Shown: positions 51,888-63,960 of the stretch, piece after piece
Position numbering within the stretch: the first letter of the stretch is position 1
Layout: the number at the start of each line of letters is the position of its first letter
Origin: Lithodes maja
Taxonomy: Eukaryota; Arthropoda; Malacostraca; Decapoda; Lithodidae
Length of the DNA stretch: 64,000 bases
Direction of reading: 5' to 3'
NCBI GenBank assembly: GCA_037953745.1
Contig: JBAKBP010007160.1
Span: 1 to 64,000 of the forward strand
Position numbers and translations under genes: made by a program
The notes under the pieces: generated by a model
Databases searched by the model: none
The model's input: the letters and a program-made list of their open reading frames with translations, nothing else
Told to the model about the DNA's origin: nothing

Positions 51888-54368
51888 AAATGTACAATAA
51901 GAATGGAGTAGACAGTATTGTACAATAGGAATGGAGTAGACAGTATTGTAAAATAGGAATGGAGTAGACAGTATTGTACAATAGGAATGGAGTAGACAGT
52001 AATGTACAATAGGAATGGAGTAGACAGTATTGTACAATAGGAATGGAGTAGACAGTATTGTACAATAGGAATGGAGTAGACAGTATTGTACAATAGGAAT
52101 GGAGTAGACAGTATTGTACAATAGGAATGGAGTAGACAGTATTGTACAATAGGAATGGAGTAGACAGTATTGTACAATAGGAATGGAGTAGACAGTAGTG
52201 TACAATAGGAATGGAGTAGACAGTATTGTACAATAGGAATGTAGTAGACAGTAATGTACAATAGGAATGGAGTAGACAGTATTGTACAATAGGAATGGAG
52301 TAGACAGTATTGTACAATAGGAATGGAGTAGACAGTATTGTACAATAGGAATGGAGTAGACAGTATTGTACAATAGGAATGGAGTAGACAGTATTGTACA
52401 ATAGGAATGGAGTAGACAGTATTGTACAATAGGAATGGAGTAGACAGTATTGTACAATAGGAATGGAGTAGACAGTATTGTACAATAGGAATGGAGTAGA
52501 CAGTATTGTACAATAGGAATGGAGTAGACAGTAGTGTACAATAGGAATGGAGTAGACAGTAGTGTACAATAGGAATGGAGTAGACAGTATTGTACAATAG
52601 GAATGGAGTAGACAGTATTGTACAATAGGAATGGAGTAGACAGTAATGTACAATAGGAATGGAGTAGACAGTAATGTACAATAGGAATGGAGTAGACAGT
52701 AATGTACAATAGGAATGGAGTAGACAGTATTGTACAATAGGAATGGAGTAGACAGTAATGTACAATAGGAATGGAGTAGACAGTATTGTACAATAGGAAT
52801 GGAGTAGACAGTATATATTGTACAATAGGAATGGAGTAGACAGTATTGTACAATAGGAATGGAGTAGACAGTATTGTACAATAGGAATGGAGTAGACAGT
52901 AATGTACAATAGGAATGGAGTAGACAGTAATGTACAATAGGAATGGAGTAGACAGTAATGTACAATAGGAATGGAGTAGACATTATTGTACAATAGGAAT
53001 GGAGTAGACAGTAATGTACAATAGGAATGGAGTAGACAGTATTGTACAATAGGAATGGAGTAGACAGTATATATTGTACAATAGGAATGGAGTAGACAGT
53101 ATTGTACAATAGGAATGGAGTAGACAGTATTGTACAATAGGAATGGAGTAGACAGTATTGTACAATAGGAATGGAGTAGACAGTATTGTACAATAGGAAT
53201 GGAGTAGACAGTATTGTACAATAGGAATGGAGTAGACAGTTTTGTACAATAGGAATGGAGTAGCCAGTATGGAACAATAGGAATGGAGTAGACAGTACTG
53301 TACAATAGGAATGAAGTAGACAGTATTATACAATAGGAATGGAGTAGACAGTATTGTACAATAGGAATGGAGTAGACAGTAATGTACAATAGGAATGGAG
53401 TAGACAGTATTGTACAATAGGAATGGAGTAGACAGTATTGTACAATAGGAATGGAGTAGACAGTATTGTACAATAGGAATGGAGTAGACAGTATTGTACA
53501 ATAGGAATGGAGTAGACAGTATTGTACAATAGGAATGGAGTAGACAGTATTGTACAATAGGAATGGAGTAGACAGTATTGTACAATAGGAATGGAGTAGA
53601 CAGTATTGTACAATAGGAATGGAGTAGACAGTATTGTACAATAGGAATGGAGTAGACAGTATTGTACAATAGGAATGGAGTAGACAATAATGTACAATAG
53701 GAATGGAGTAGACAGTAATGTACAATAGGAATGGAGTAGACAGTATTGTACAATAGGAATGGAGTAGACAGTATTGTACAATAGGAATGGAGTAGACAGT
53801 ATTGTACAATAGGAATGGAGTAGACAGTATTGTACAATAGGAATGGAGTAGACAGTATTGTACAATAGGAATGGAGTAGACAGTATTGTACAATAGGAAT
53901 GGAGTAGACAATAATGTACAATAGGAATGGAGTAGACAGTAATGTACAATATGAATGGAGTAGACAGTATTGTACAATAGGAATGGAGTAGACGGTATTG
54001 TACAATAGGAATGGAGTAGACGGTATTGTACAATAAGAATGGAGTAGACAGTAATGTACAATAGGAATGGAGTAGACAGTAATGTACAATAGGAATGGAG
54101 TAGACAGTATTGTACAATAGGAATGGAGTAGACAGTATTGTACAATAGGAATGGAGTAGACAGTATTGTACAATAGGAATGGAGTAGACAGTATTGTACA
54201 ATAGGAATGGAGTAGACAGTGTTGTACAATAGGAATGGAGTAGACAGTGTTGTACAATAGGGATGGAGTAGACAGTATTGTACAATAGGAATGGAGTAGA
54301 CAGTATTGTACAATAGGAATGGAGTAGACAGTGTTGTACAATAGGAATGGAGTAGACAGTATTGTACA
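51888..54368. repeat. 28-bp minisatellite A, about 88 copies
   Basis: The unit contains GTACAATAGGAATGGAGTAG. Units differ mainly at one spot (ATTG, AATG or AGTG). Marker variants show block duplications: a 4-bp longer unit at 52811 and 53067 (256 bp apart), and a GACAATAA variant at 53683 and 53907 (224 bp, eight units). The minus strand has no stop codon in any frame because the unit lacks one, which explains the long open frames. Confidence 0.95.
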
Positions 54369-54510
54369 GTTAGAGTAAAATAAATATAATTAAAGTACAA
54401 ATACAATAGACACATATATTAATAATGGTTTAGAAACTAGTGGAAATCCAAGAACATATCGAAAGCCGAGTACACACGAATGAAAAAGGAAACAGAGTAG
54501 AGTTATAATC

Positions 54511-55408
54511 ATAATATAAGATTAAAGCCATACAGACATAAATATAAGATTAAAACCATAGACATAAATATAAGATTAAAGCCATACAGACATACATATA
54601 AGATTAATACCATACAGACATAAATATAAGATTAAAGCCATGCAGACATAAATATAAGATTAAAGCCATACATACATAAATATAAGATTAAAGCCATACA
54701 GACATAAATATAAGATTAAAGCCATACAGACATAAATATAAGATTAAAGCCATACAGACATAATATAAGATTAAAGCCATACAGACATAAATATAAGATT
54801 AAAGCCATACAGACATAAATATAAGATTAAAGCCATACAGACATAAATATAAGATTAAAGCCATACAGAAATAAATATAAGATTAAAGCCATACAGACAT
54901 AAATATAAGATTAAAGCCATACAGACATAAATATAAGATTAAAGCCATGCAGACATAAATATAAGATTAAAGCCATACAGACATAAATATAAGATTAAAA
55001 CCATACAGACATAAATATAAGATTAAAGCCATACAGACATAAATATAAGATTAAAGCCATACAGACATAAATATAAGATTAAAGCCATGCAGACATAAAT
55101 ATAAGATTAAAGCCATACAGACATAAATATAAGATTAAAGCCATACAGACAAATATAAGATTAAAGCCATACAGACATACATATAAGATTAAAGCCATGC
55201 AGACATAAATATAAGATTAAAACCATACAGACATAAATATAAGATTAAAGCCATACAGACATAAATATAAGATTAAAGCCATACAGACATAAATATAAGA
55301 TTAAAACCATACAGACATAAATATAAGATTAAAGCCATACAGACATAAATATAAGATTAAAGCCATACAGACATGAATATAAGATTAAAGCCATACAGAC
55401 ATAAATAA
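54511..55408. repeat. 28-bp minisatellite B, about 32 copies
   Basis: The unit contains ATATAAGATTAAAGCCATAC. The length is the same 28 bp as array A but the sequence is unrelated. A few units have lost 2-4 bases. Confidence 0.95.
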
Positions 55409-55431
55409 TATAAACAGTAACACAAGACGGG

Positions 55432-55666
55432 TTAACCCTCTCACGACCATATGCCGCAGAGGTTGCCAGATTAGCAATACTAAATAGAGTTCTCTCACTC
55501 GTATAATTACCTCTCCAAAATTAGTTTTCTGCCCACAGCTAACTCAAAGACAACTGCAGAGGTTGAAGTAACTAAACTAAAGGTCTCTAAATACCCCTGA
55601 TGGTAACAAAGGCTTTAAAGTATCCCTAATAGGCTCAAAATTGCATCAAGAACGTGAGAGGGTTAA
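55432..55666. mobile_element. MITE family 2, second copy
   Basis: 235 bp from TTAACCCTCTCACG to GTGAGAGGGTTAA. Inverted orientation and the same length as the copy at 4939-5173, with scattered substitutions. Confidence 0.85.
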
Positions 55667-55675
55667 CCCTATTAG

Positions 55676-55975
55676 GTGCAGGGCGGGTCAATTTGATTCC
55701 TCCCTGTTTTACTCCATTAGTTTGGAGATTTTAAGACGTTTCAGCTCATTAGTTTGGCGATTAGAAGATGCTTCAACCCCTTAAGGTGTCGATTTTTCCC
55801 TGGGCGAGCGATAGCGAGCCTGCAATTTGGGAGAAACCGGCCTTTGGCCGGAAATTTTTTCTACCGAAAAATTTACATATTTAGCTTGAAGGGGGTCTGG
55901 GGGACGTTTTTTAAAGTTTGCAGGGGGTCTGCAGAGGCGTTTTTTTTTTTTAAGTCTAGGTGTAAACTAAAAACA
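55676..55975 (-). mobile_element. MITE family 1, degraded copy
   Basis: It retains GGTGTCGATTTTTCCCTGG, GGCGAGCGATAGCGAGCC, the GGCCTTTGGCC palindrome and the TTTTTCTACCGAAAAATT hairpin. The terminal TTAA motifs are lost. Nothing further is seen in 55976-56219. Confidence 0.65.
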
Positions 55976-56219
55976 CATTGTTCGAAAATGACTAAAATAA
56001 TTAAACCCCTCAATAATAATTTAACAGGACACTATAATAACCCCTAAGACGTTGCACCAGATAGTGTTAAGGCAAGGGGGGTCGGGCAGAGGTGGTAAAG
56101 CCGGGAGCTGTTTAACATTCGGGGAGACATGGCAGGAGGAGGGGTTGGTTGGAAAAATAGAGGAACAAACAAGGGTAAATAAAGAGGAGAAATTAATGAA
56201 GTAGGAAGGATAGGAAAAT

Positions 56220-59200
56220 AGAATAGAAGTGGAGGAAACATGAAGTAGAAGTGGAGGAAACATGAAGTAGAAGTGGAGGAAACATGAAGTAGAAGTGGAG
56301 GAAACATGAAGTAGAAGTGGAGGAAACTTGAAGTAGAAGTGGAGAAACATGAAGTAGAAGTGGAGGAAACATGAAGTAGAATTGGAGGAAACATGAAGTA
56401 GAAGTGGAGGAAACATGAAGTAGAAGTGGAGGAAACATGAAGTAGAAGTGGAGGAAACATGAAGTAGAAGTGGAGGAAACATGAAGTAGAAGTGGAGGAA
56501 ACATGAAGTAGAAGTGGAGGAAACATGAAGTAGAAGTGGAGGAAACATGAAGTAGAAGTGGAGGAAACATGAAGTAGAAGTGGAGGAAACATGAAGTAGA
56601 AGTGGAGGAAACATGAAGTAGAAGTGGAGGAAACATGAAGTAGAAGTGGAGGAAACATGAAGTAGAAGTGGAGGAAACATGAAGTAGAAGTGGAGGAAAC
56701 ATGAAGTAGAAGTGGAGGAAACATGAAGCAGAAGTGGAGGAAACATGAAGTAGAAGTGGAGGAAACATGAAGTAGAAGTGGAGGAAACATGAAGTAGAAG
56801 TGGAGGAAACATGAAGTAGAAGTGGAGGAAACATGAAGTAGAAGTGGAGGAAACATGAAGTAGAAGTGGAGGAAACATGAAGTAGAAGTGGAGGAAACAT
56901 GAAGTAGAAGTGGAGGAAACATGAAGTAGAAGTGGAGGAAACATGAAGTAGAAGTGGAGGAAACATGAAGTAGAAGTGGAGGAAACATGAAGTAGAAGTG
57001 TAGGAAACATGAAGTAGAAGTGGAGGAAACATGAAGTAGAAGTGGAGGAAACATGAAGTAGAAGTGTAGGAAACATGAAGTAGAAGTGTAGGAAACATGA
57101 AGTAGAAGTGGAGGAAACATGAAATAGAAGTGGAGGAAACATGAAGTAGAAGTGGAGGAAACATGAAGTAGAAGTGGAGGAAACATGAAGTAGAAGTGGA
57201 GGAAACATGAAGTAGAAGTGGAGGAAACATGAAGTAGAAGTGGAGGAAACATGAAGTAGAAGTGGAGGAAACATGAAGTAGAAGTGTAGGAAACATGAAG
57301 TAGAAGTGGAGGAAACATGAAGTAGAAGTGGAGGAAACATGAAGTAGAAGTGTAGGAAACATGAAGTAGAAGTGGAGGAAACATGAAGTAGAAGTGGAGG
57401 AAACATGAAGTAGAAGTGGAGGAAACATGAAGTAGAAGTGGAGGAAACATGAAGTAGAAGTGTAGGAAACATGAAGTAGAAGTGGAGGAAACATGAAGTA
57501 GAAGTGGAGGAAACATGAAGTAGAAGTGTAGGAAACATGAAGTAGAAGTGTAGGAAACATGAAGTAGAAGTGGAGGAAACATGAAATAGAAGTGGAGGAA
57601 ACATGAAGTAGAAGTGGAGGAAACATGAAGTAGAAGTGGAGGAAACATGAAGTAGAAGTGGAGGAAACATGAAGTAGAAGTGGAGGAAACATGAAGTAGA
57701 AGTGGAGGAAACATGAAGTAGAAGTGGAGGAAACATGAAGTAGAAGTGTAGGAAACATGAAGTAGAAGTGGAGGAAACATGAAGTAGAAGTGGAGGAAAC
57801 ATGAAGTAGAAGTGTAGGAAACATGAAGTAGAAGTGGAGGAAACATGAAGTAGAAGTGGAGGAAACATGAAGTAGAAGTGGAGGAAACATGAAGTAGAAG
57901 TGGAGGAAACATGAAGTAGAAGTGTAGGAAACATGAAGTAGAAGTGGAGGAAACATGAAGTAGAAGTGTAGGAAACATGAAGTAGAAGTGGAGGAAACAT
58001 GAAGTAGAAGTGGAGGAAACATGAAGTAGAAGTGGAGGAAACATGAAGTAGAAGTGGAGGAAACATGAAGTAGAAGTGGAGGAAACATGAAGTAGAAGTG
58101 GAGGAAACATGAAGTAGAAGTGGAGGAAACATGAAGTAGAAGTGGAGGAAACATGAAGTAGAAGTGGAGGAAACATGAAGTAGAAGTGGAGGAAACATGA
58201 AGTAGAAGTGGAGGAAACATGAAGTAGAAGTGGAGGAAACATGAAGTAGAAGTGGAGGAAACATGAAGTAGAAGTGGAGGAAACATGAAGTAGAAGTGGA
58301 GGAAACATGAAGTAGAAGTGGAGGAAACATGAAGTAGAAGTGGAGGAAACATGAAGTAGAAGTGGAGGAAACATGAAGTAGAAGTGGAGTAAACATGAAG
58401 TAGAAGTGGAGGAAACATGAAGTAGAAGTGTAGGAAACATGAAGTAGAAGTGGAGGAAACATGAAGTAGAAGTGGAGGAAACATGAAGTAGAAGTGGAGG
58501 AAACATGAAGTAGAAGTGGAGGAAACATGAAGTAGAAGTGGAGAAAACATGAAGTAGAAGTGGAGGAAACATGAAGTAGAAGTGGAGGAAACATGAAGTA
58601 GAAGTGGAGGAAACATGAAGTAGAAGTGGAGGAAACATGAAGTAGAAGTGGAGGAAACATGAAGTAGAAGTGGAGGAAACATGAAGTAGAAGTGGAGGAA
58701 ACATGAAGTAGAAGTGGAGGAAACATGAAATAGAAGTGGAGGAAACATGAAGTAGAAGTGGAGGAAACATGAAGTAGAAGTGGAGGAAACATGAAGTAGA
58801 AGTGGAGGAAACATGAAGTAGAAGTGGAGGAAACATGAAGTAGAAGTGGAGGAAACATGAAGTAGAAGTGGAGGAAACATAAGAAGTAGAAGTGGAGGAA
58901 ACATGAAGTAGAAGTGGAGGAAACATGAAGTAGAAGTGGAGGAAACATGAAGTAGAAGTGGAGGAAACATGAAGTAGAAGTGGAGGAAACATGAAGTAGA
59001 AGTGGAGGAAACATGAAGTAGAAGTGGAGGAAACATGAAGTAGAAGTGGAGGAAACATGAAGTAGAAGTGGAGGAAACATGAAGTAGAAGTGGAGGAAAC
59101 ATGAAGTAGAAGTGGAGGAAACATGAAGTAGAAGTGGAGGAAACATGAAGTAGAAGTGGAGGAAACATGAAGTAGAAGTGGAGGAAACATGAAGTAGAAG

Positions 59201-59877
59201 TGGAGGAAACATGAAGTAGAAGTGGAGTAAACATGAAGTAGAAGTGGAGGAAACATGAAGTAGAAGTGTAGGAAACATGAAGTAGAAGTGGAGGAAACAT
59301 GAAGTAGAAGTGGAGGAAACATGAAGTAGAAGTGGAGGAAACATGAAGTAGAAGTGGAGGAAACATGAAGTAGAAGTGGAGAAAACATGAAGTAGAAGTG
59401 GAGGAAACATGAAGTAGAAGTGGAGGAAACATGAAGTAGAAGTGGAGGAAACATGAAGTAGAAGTGGAGGAAACATGAAGTAGAAGTGGAGGAAACATGA
59501 AGTAGAAGTGGAGGAAACATGAAGTAGAAGTGGAGGAAACATGAAGTAGAAGTGGAGGAAACATGAAATAGAAGTGGAGGAAACATGAAGTAGAAGTGGA
59601 GGAAACATGAAGTAGAAGTGGAGGAAACATGAAGTAGAAGTGGAGGAAACATGAAGTAGAAGTGGAGGAAACATGAAGTAGAAGTGGAGGAAACATGAAG
59701 TAGAAGTGGAGGAAACATGAAGTAGAAGTGGAGGAAACATGAAGTAGAAGTGGAGGAAACATGAAGTAGAAGTGGAGGAAACATGAAGTAGAAGTGGAGG
59801 AAACATGAAGTAGAAGTGGAGGAAACATGAAGTAGAAGTGGAGGAAACATGAAGTAGAAGTGGAGGAAACATGAAGT
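56220..59877. repeat. 22-bp minisatellite C, about 166 copies, with higher-order duplications
   Basis: The unit contains AGAAGTGGAGGAAACATGA. Rare variants reveal structure: GTGTAGG units at 57001, 57067, 57089, 57287 and 57353 recur exactly 462 bp later, as does a GAAATA variant (57121/57583). In the last part four markers (GAGTAAA, GTGTAGG, GAGAAAA, GAAATA) recur 838 bp apart. The minus strand is stop-free in all three frames, producing >1200-codon open frames that are not genes. Confidence 0.95.
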
Positions 59878-59907
59878 ATAATCTTGTGGAACTCAAACAA
59901 GACTATG

Positions 59908-60246
59908 TTAAGGGGAGATTTCCACTTGAGGGATTTTTTCTAGACTCCTTTCTCCCTCATGTTTAGCCCCATTGTTTTTTTTCTAATTTTAAGACGTTCG
60001 CCCCATTATTTTGACGATTTTAAGAACTTTCGACCCATTTTTGTCTTTGTTAAGACCTTTCGTGCCATTTAGGTGTCGATTTTATCCTGGCGAGCGATAG
60101 CGAGCCTGTTATTTAAGAGGAACCGGCTTTCAGCCGAGACATTTTTCTTCCGAAAAATGTATAAATGTATCTTGAAATGGGCTCAAGGGGGTGTAATCTT
60201 AAGTTTGATGGATATCTAGGGACCAAACTAAAAAACCTCCCCTTAA
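59908..60246 (-). mobile_element. MITE family 1 copy
   Basis: 339 bp, TTAAGGGGAGATTTCC to ACCTCCCCTTAA, with both TTAA intact, directly right of minisatellite C. Confidence 0.8.
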
Positions 60247-60525
60247 AACCCGAGTACAAAAACAAATGAAAAATATTTAGAATATATATTCATATATTTT
60301 TACCAACCCACCAATTAACTTACAAATAAACCTAAGTGATGAAATCAATGCAACTAAAGAACATATGTAGTACTCCAAGGATTCGAACCTAGGATACTCG
60401 CACAAATGGGAGTACCCATTGAGAAAGGTGAGAGAGAGAGACAATTATGATAGAGTAAAACATATATTCAATTTAAATACAAAATAATGTATTCAGTTAC
60501 TGTGGTAATATATAACTCAATATAA
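60247..60525. other. Intergenic, with a tRNA-like T-arm
   Basis: At 60370-60412 the minus strand reads CTAGGTTCGAATCC, a perfect B box, but neither a clear A box nor a closed cloverleaf is visible. Probably a SINE or tRNA relic. Confidence 0.3.
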
Positions 60526-60860
60526 TTAAAGGGGAGGTATTTAGTTTATTCCCTAGACCTCCATCAAGCTTAAAATTAACCCCTCTTGACCCATTTTCAA
60601 GATAAATTTGTACATTTTTCGATAGACAAATTTCCCGGCCGAAGGCCGGTTCCTCTTAAATTACAGGCTCGCTATCGCTCGCCAGGAAAAATCGACACCT
60701 AAATGGTACGAAAGGTCTTGAAATTGACAGAAATGGGGCGAACGTTCTTAAATCGCCAAACTAATGGGGTGAACATCTTAAAAACTCAAAAGCAATGGGG
60801 CTAAACATGAGGGAGAAAGGGGTAAAAAAAAAAGTCCCTCAAGTGGAAATCTCCCCTTAA
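60526..60860 (+). mobile_element. MITE family 1 copy
   Basis: 335 bp, TTAAAGGGGAGGTATTTAG to GGAAATCTCCCCTTAA, the same orientation and subtype as 70-411. Confidence 0.8.
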
Positions 60861-60954
60861 CATCCAGTCGAATAAAGACAAACAAATAAAGTATAATAAA
60901 AGAAAACAACATTAGAGCAGTAAACTAAGAGGGTAAACTAAGGTAAATATAGAA

Positions 60955-61282
60955 TTGAGGCGAGATGGGTCGTTTTTCTGGTCTTTCTACCTCGTTAGTT
61001 TTCAGATTTTAAGACGTTCGGTCCATTAGTTTGGCGATTTTAAGACTTATCCCCCCATTTGTTGTCAATATTAAGGTTTGTTCGTGCCATTTAGGTGTTG
61101 ATTTTTTCCGTATTTTAAGAAGAACCGGACCTTTTTCCATCGAAAAATTTACACATTAATCCTGAAGGAGGTTACGTCTTGGGAGGGTGTTTATTTAAGC
61201 TTGATGGAGGTCAAGGGAGGAAAGTAAACACATGTAAAAAAGATACGTAAATGAACAAATAAATACGCCCATCATCCCTTAA
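60955..61282 (-). mobile_element. MITE family 1 copy, GGGTCGTTTTTC subtype
   Basis: 328 bp. The left TTAA is mutated (TTGA); the right end is ATCATCCCTTAA. The central palindrome is partly deleted. Confidence 0.7.
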
Positions 61283-61797
61283 CAAACAGAGCAAGACAAA
61301 ATAAGGGCAAGGAGGGGCCGGAGGTGACACGCAGGGGAGAAACAGGTAGGGGAGATAGACGGAGAGGAGTGGGGGGAGAAAGGGGGGTTGGCATGGGGAG
61401 AGTGGCCCGGGCGAGAATATAAACACACCTGGAACCAAGGAGATAGAGAGAGAGAGTGTGTGTGAGTGAGTGAGTGTGAGAGTGAGAGTGAGTGAGTGAG
61501 TGAGAGAGAATGAGAGAGAGTTGCGTGGTAAGGTTATTAAATCAAGGATCCTTCATTACGCATTATTACTCACTAATTTGCATGCGCAGCTTTGTCCAAC
61601 TCTCCAATTAGCTGTTCTTATTTGTATAATGATATTTAATTATGTACAACCTTGTGCCAAAATTCTATTCACCTTTTACAATATCAAATACATGTTTCCG
61701 AAGACGCTGTTCCGCATTAAAGCATCTTAAAGTGCAAGAGGCATCTAAAATTTCCTTTTACAAAGATCTTTTCTAGCGTTCTACTGCAATGCAGTGT
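61283..61797. other. No gene; GA/GT simple sequence and unassigned DNA
   Basis: A purine-rich stretch to about 61520 and then sequence with no recognised feature. Confidence 0.6.
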
Positions 61798-61798
61798 A

Positions 61799-62006
61799 CG
61801 GTCGCACTAATAAGTCATGTCCAAGCTGTCATTACGTTTGGCTTGTTCTGTGCTGTGTTAATGTCTGTCAGATGTTGAATAGGGCAGGTAAGTGTAGGAA
61901 CATGTTTGTATATTTCACTCGATATGAAGAAATGAAGCTTGGATATTGCTGATACCAATTATTGAAAACATACTTGGTGCCGAGACATCACTTATTAGCG
62001 CGATTG
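61799..62006. mobile_element. Tc1/mariner-like MITE, diverged copy
   Basis: 208 bp between TA dinucleotides, with inverted ends CGGTCGCACTAATAAGTCATG and CATCACTTATTAGCGCGATTG. The interior matches 44682-44892 in reverse complement (e.g. TGTCAGATGTTGAATAGGG). No gene is seen in 62007-62365. Confidence 0.6.
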
Positions 62007-62365
62007 TACTATTTGTGAAGACTAAGGTCAATGCTATACCTATTATCCCCTTTCCTATTTAAGTTGTGTTTACGTGCTTATTAAATAGTGAGTATAGTGA
62101 CTTAATGTTATGCCTGTAAATCATAGCCTATTTGTGTCTAAGTTGTTTTATGTCCTTGACAAATAGTGAATATAGTGACTTTGGACGATAATTGATTGAC
62201 ATTTGCCATTAATGAAATCAGTTACCCAGAATGAGCAATACTGTTTTTAATATGTCAATCCTTCAAGAACGTTAATTGCAATCTAAATCTAACTAATTTC
62301 AAGTTATCTGCCGCTATACTCATATCAAACTCATAAATAACATTATGGACGTACAGTACATTATT

Positions 62366-62575
62366 TTAACCCCTTCAGTACCGGCGATGTATTTTTCACT
62401 CTATTCTGGCTACTGTTAGACGATTTTATTCAGTTTGAAAAGGGCCCCAACAATTAAAAGGCTTCGAACTATCTCACTCCACCATTATTACTACCATCGA
62501 TCCTCCATAAACTGCACAAAATCGTCTAAATACAGCCAGAATACTATTAAAAAGACGTCTCCGGTACAATACGGC
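62366..62575. mobile_element. MITE family 3 copy
   Basis: It starts TTAACCCCTTCAGTACCGG and ends around GACGTCTCCGGTACAATACGG; the right TTAA is lost. It shares GGCTTCGAACTATCTC with 1085-1290. Confidence 0.6.
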
Positions 62576-62732
62576 TACATTAGTTTAATAGCTATCGGAC
62601 AAGGATATAAGTCTGTGGAACTTCTGAATTGATGAGTCAATTTTGAAGAAGACATTTGATAATAACTTGATCAATTCCGTCGACCAAATGTGTCAGCCAA
62701 TGATTTTTCAAATCAGTTACTGCCATCCTTTC

Positions 62733-63113
62733 TTAAGGGGGGGGTGACCTGCTTTTTTTTATCTCCGCTTCTCTCTTTCTCTGGCTTGTATCCATTCGGC
62801 CCCATTCAGCCTACTGTTTTAAGACGTTTATCCCCATCCAGGTGTCGATTTATTCCTGGCGAGCGATAGCAAGCCAGCACTATATGAAGAAATCCGGGTA
62901 CGCCGAAGATATTTGTCTATCGAAAAATGTACAAATTTAGCCTGCTGTCAAATTTTTGTTTTAGATATGCTGGCTCGCTGCCGCTCGCCAGGAAAAAATC
63001 GATACCTGGATGGGGATAAACGTCTTAAAACAGTAGGCTGAATGGTGCCGAATGGATAAAAGCCAGTTAAAGAGAGAAAAGGAGAGAACAAAAGCAGGTC
63101 ACCCCCTAGTTAA
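62733..63113 (-). mobile_element. MITE family 1b, long-palindrome copy
   Basis: 381 bp, TTAA to TTAA, sister of 36966-37353. The halves are inverted repeats (TATCCATTCGGCCCCATTC against GGTGCCGAATGGATA). Confidence 0.75.
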
Positions 63114-63375
63114 ACTATCTCAGTAATTCAAGTAAAACTCCACAAACGTTGGTGACGAAGAATAGGCGTTTTAGACATGTTGAAAATCTAGCATGTGTTT
63201 AGAAAGTTTGAAAATTGTATCTATAATTTGTCCTTTATTCAGGTTGTATACGGTATAGATAGGAATATTTGGTTAGAACTATTGATGACATTTGTTTGTT
63301 TGTTTATGTATTGATGTGAAGTTAATCAGCTGTCCATGTGTGATTGACGTTTCAATGTTAATTGCGTAATGAAGA

Positions 63376-63385
63376 ACGAGAGAGA

Positions 63386-63433
<48 letters not shown>

Positions 63434-63670
63434 TAATGCGTGAGAGAGAGTGAGAACGTGAGTGAAAGCCAGAGAGTGAGATTGAGTGAGAGAAAAAATA
63501 AAGAGGAAGGGTGAAGGTAGGGGGAACGAGAGAGAGAGAGAGAGGGGAGACAAAGAGTGAGAATGAGAGTGAGAGTGAGAGCCAAAGAGTGAGATTGAGT
63601 GAGAGAAAAAAGAAAGGGGAGGGGAGAGAGAGAGAGAGAGAGAGAGAGAGCGGGAGAGAGAGAGAGAGCC
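63376..63670. repeat. (GA)n and GAGTGAGA microsatellites
   Basis: Several GA blocks with duplicated GAGTGAGATTGAGTGAGAG segments. 63114-63375 to the left is unassigned. Confidence 0.9.
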
Positions 63671-63774
63671 TGACTGACAAACCGGCGAAGGGAACAAAGA
63701 CAGATTAGCGTCCCATAAAAAGCTAAACAAAATCCCAGACTAAAACAGAAGACTGCCGCGAGCAACACAAGTAG

Positions 63775-63960
63775 GAGGAGGAGGAATACAAAGGAATACA
63801 AAGGAATACAAAGGAGAACAAACTGCAACAGACCTATTGGTCCTTACGGGGCAGTTTGGATATCTAAAACTACTAATCTACTGACTACGAGGTAGAGAAA
63901 AGGATAGCAAAGAAGAAGGCTCCTCCCCACCCACCACTCCCTCCAGCTAATGCTGGCATG
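63775..63960 (-). mobile_element. LINE 3' tail fragment
   Basis: GGAATACAAAGGAATACAAAG at the left is the tail repeat. It is followed by ACAGACCTATTGGTCCTTAC and GGGGCAGTTTGG, related to the 3' ends of LINE copies B and C. The window ends before any coding part. Confidence 0.5.

Noticed and set aside
51728..54415. Minus-strand frames up to 895 codons across the 28-bp array
   Set aside because: Stop-free minisatellite read in rotating frames; not a protein.
51888..59877. Possible CRISPR arrays
   Set aside because: Units are contiguous without unique spacers, and the surrounding LINEs and SINEs are eukaryotic.
56021..59900. Three overlapping minus-strand open frames of >1200 codons
   Set aside because: They are translations of a 22-bp tandem repeat that contains no stop in any frame on that strand; low-complexity output, no start context, no domain.
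60370..60412. A tRNA gene with GGTTCGAATCC
   Set aside because: Only the T-arm can be seen; no matching A box, anticodon loop or acceptor stem.
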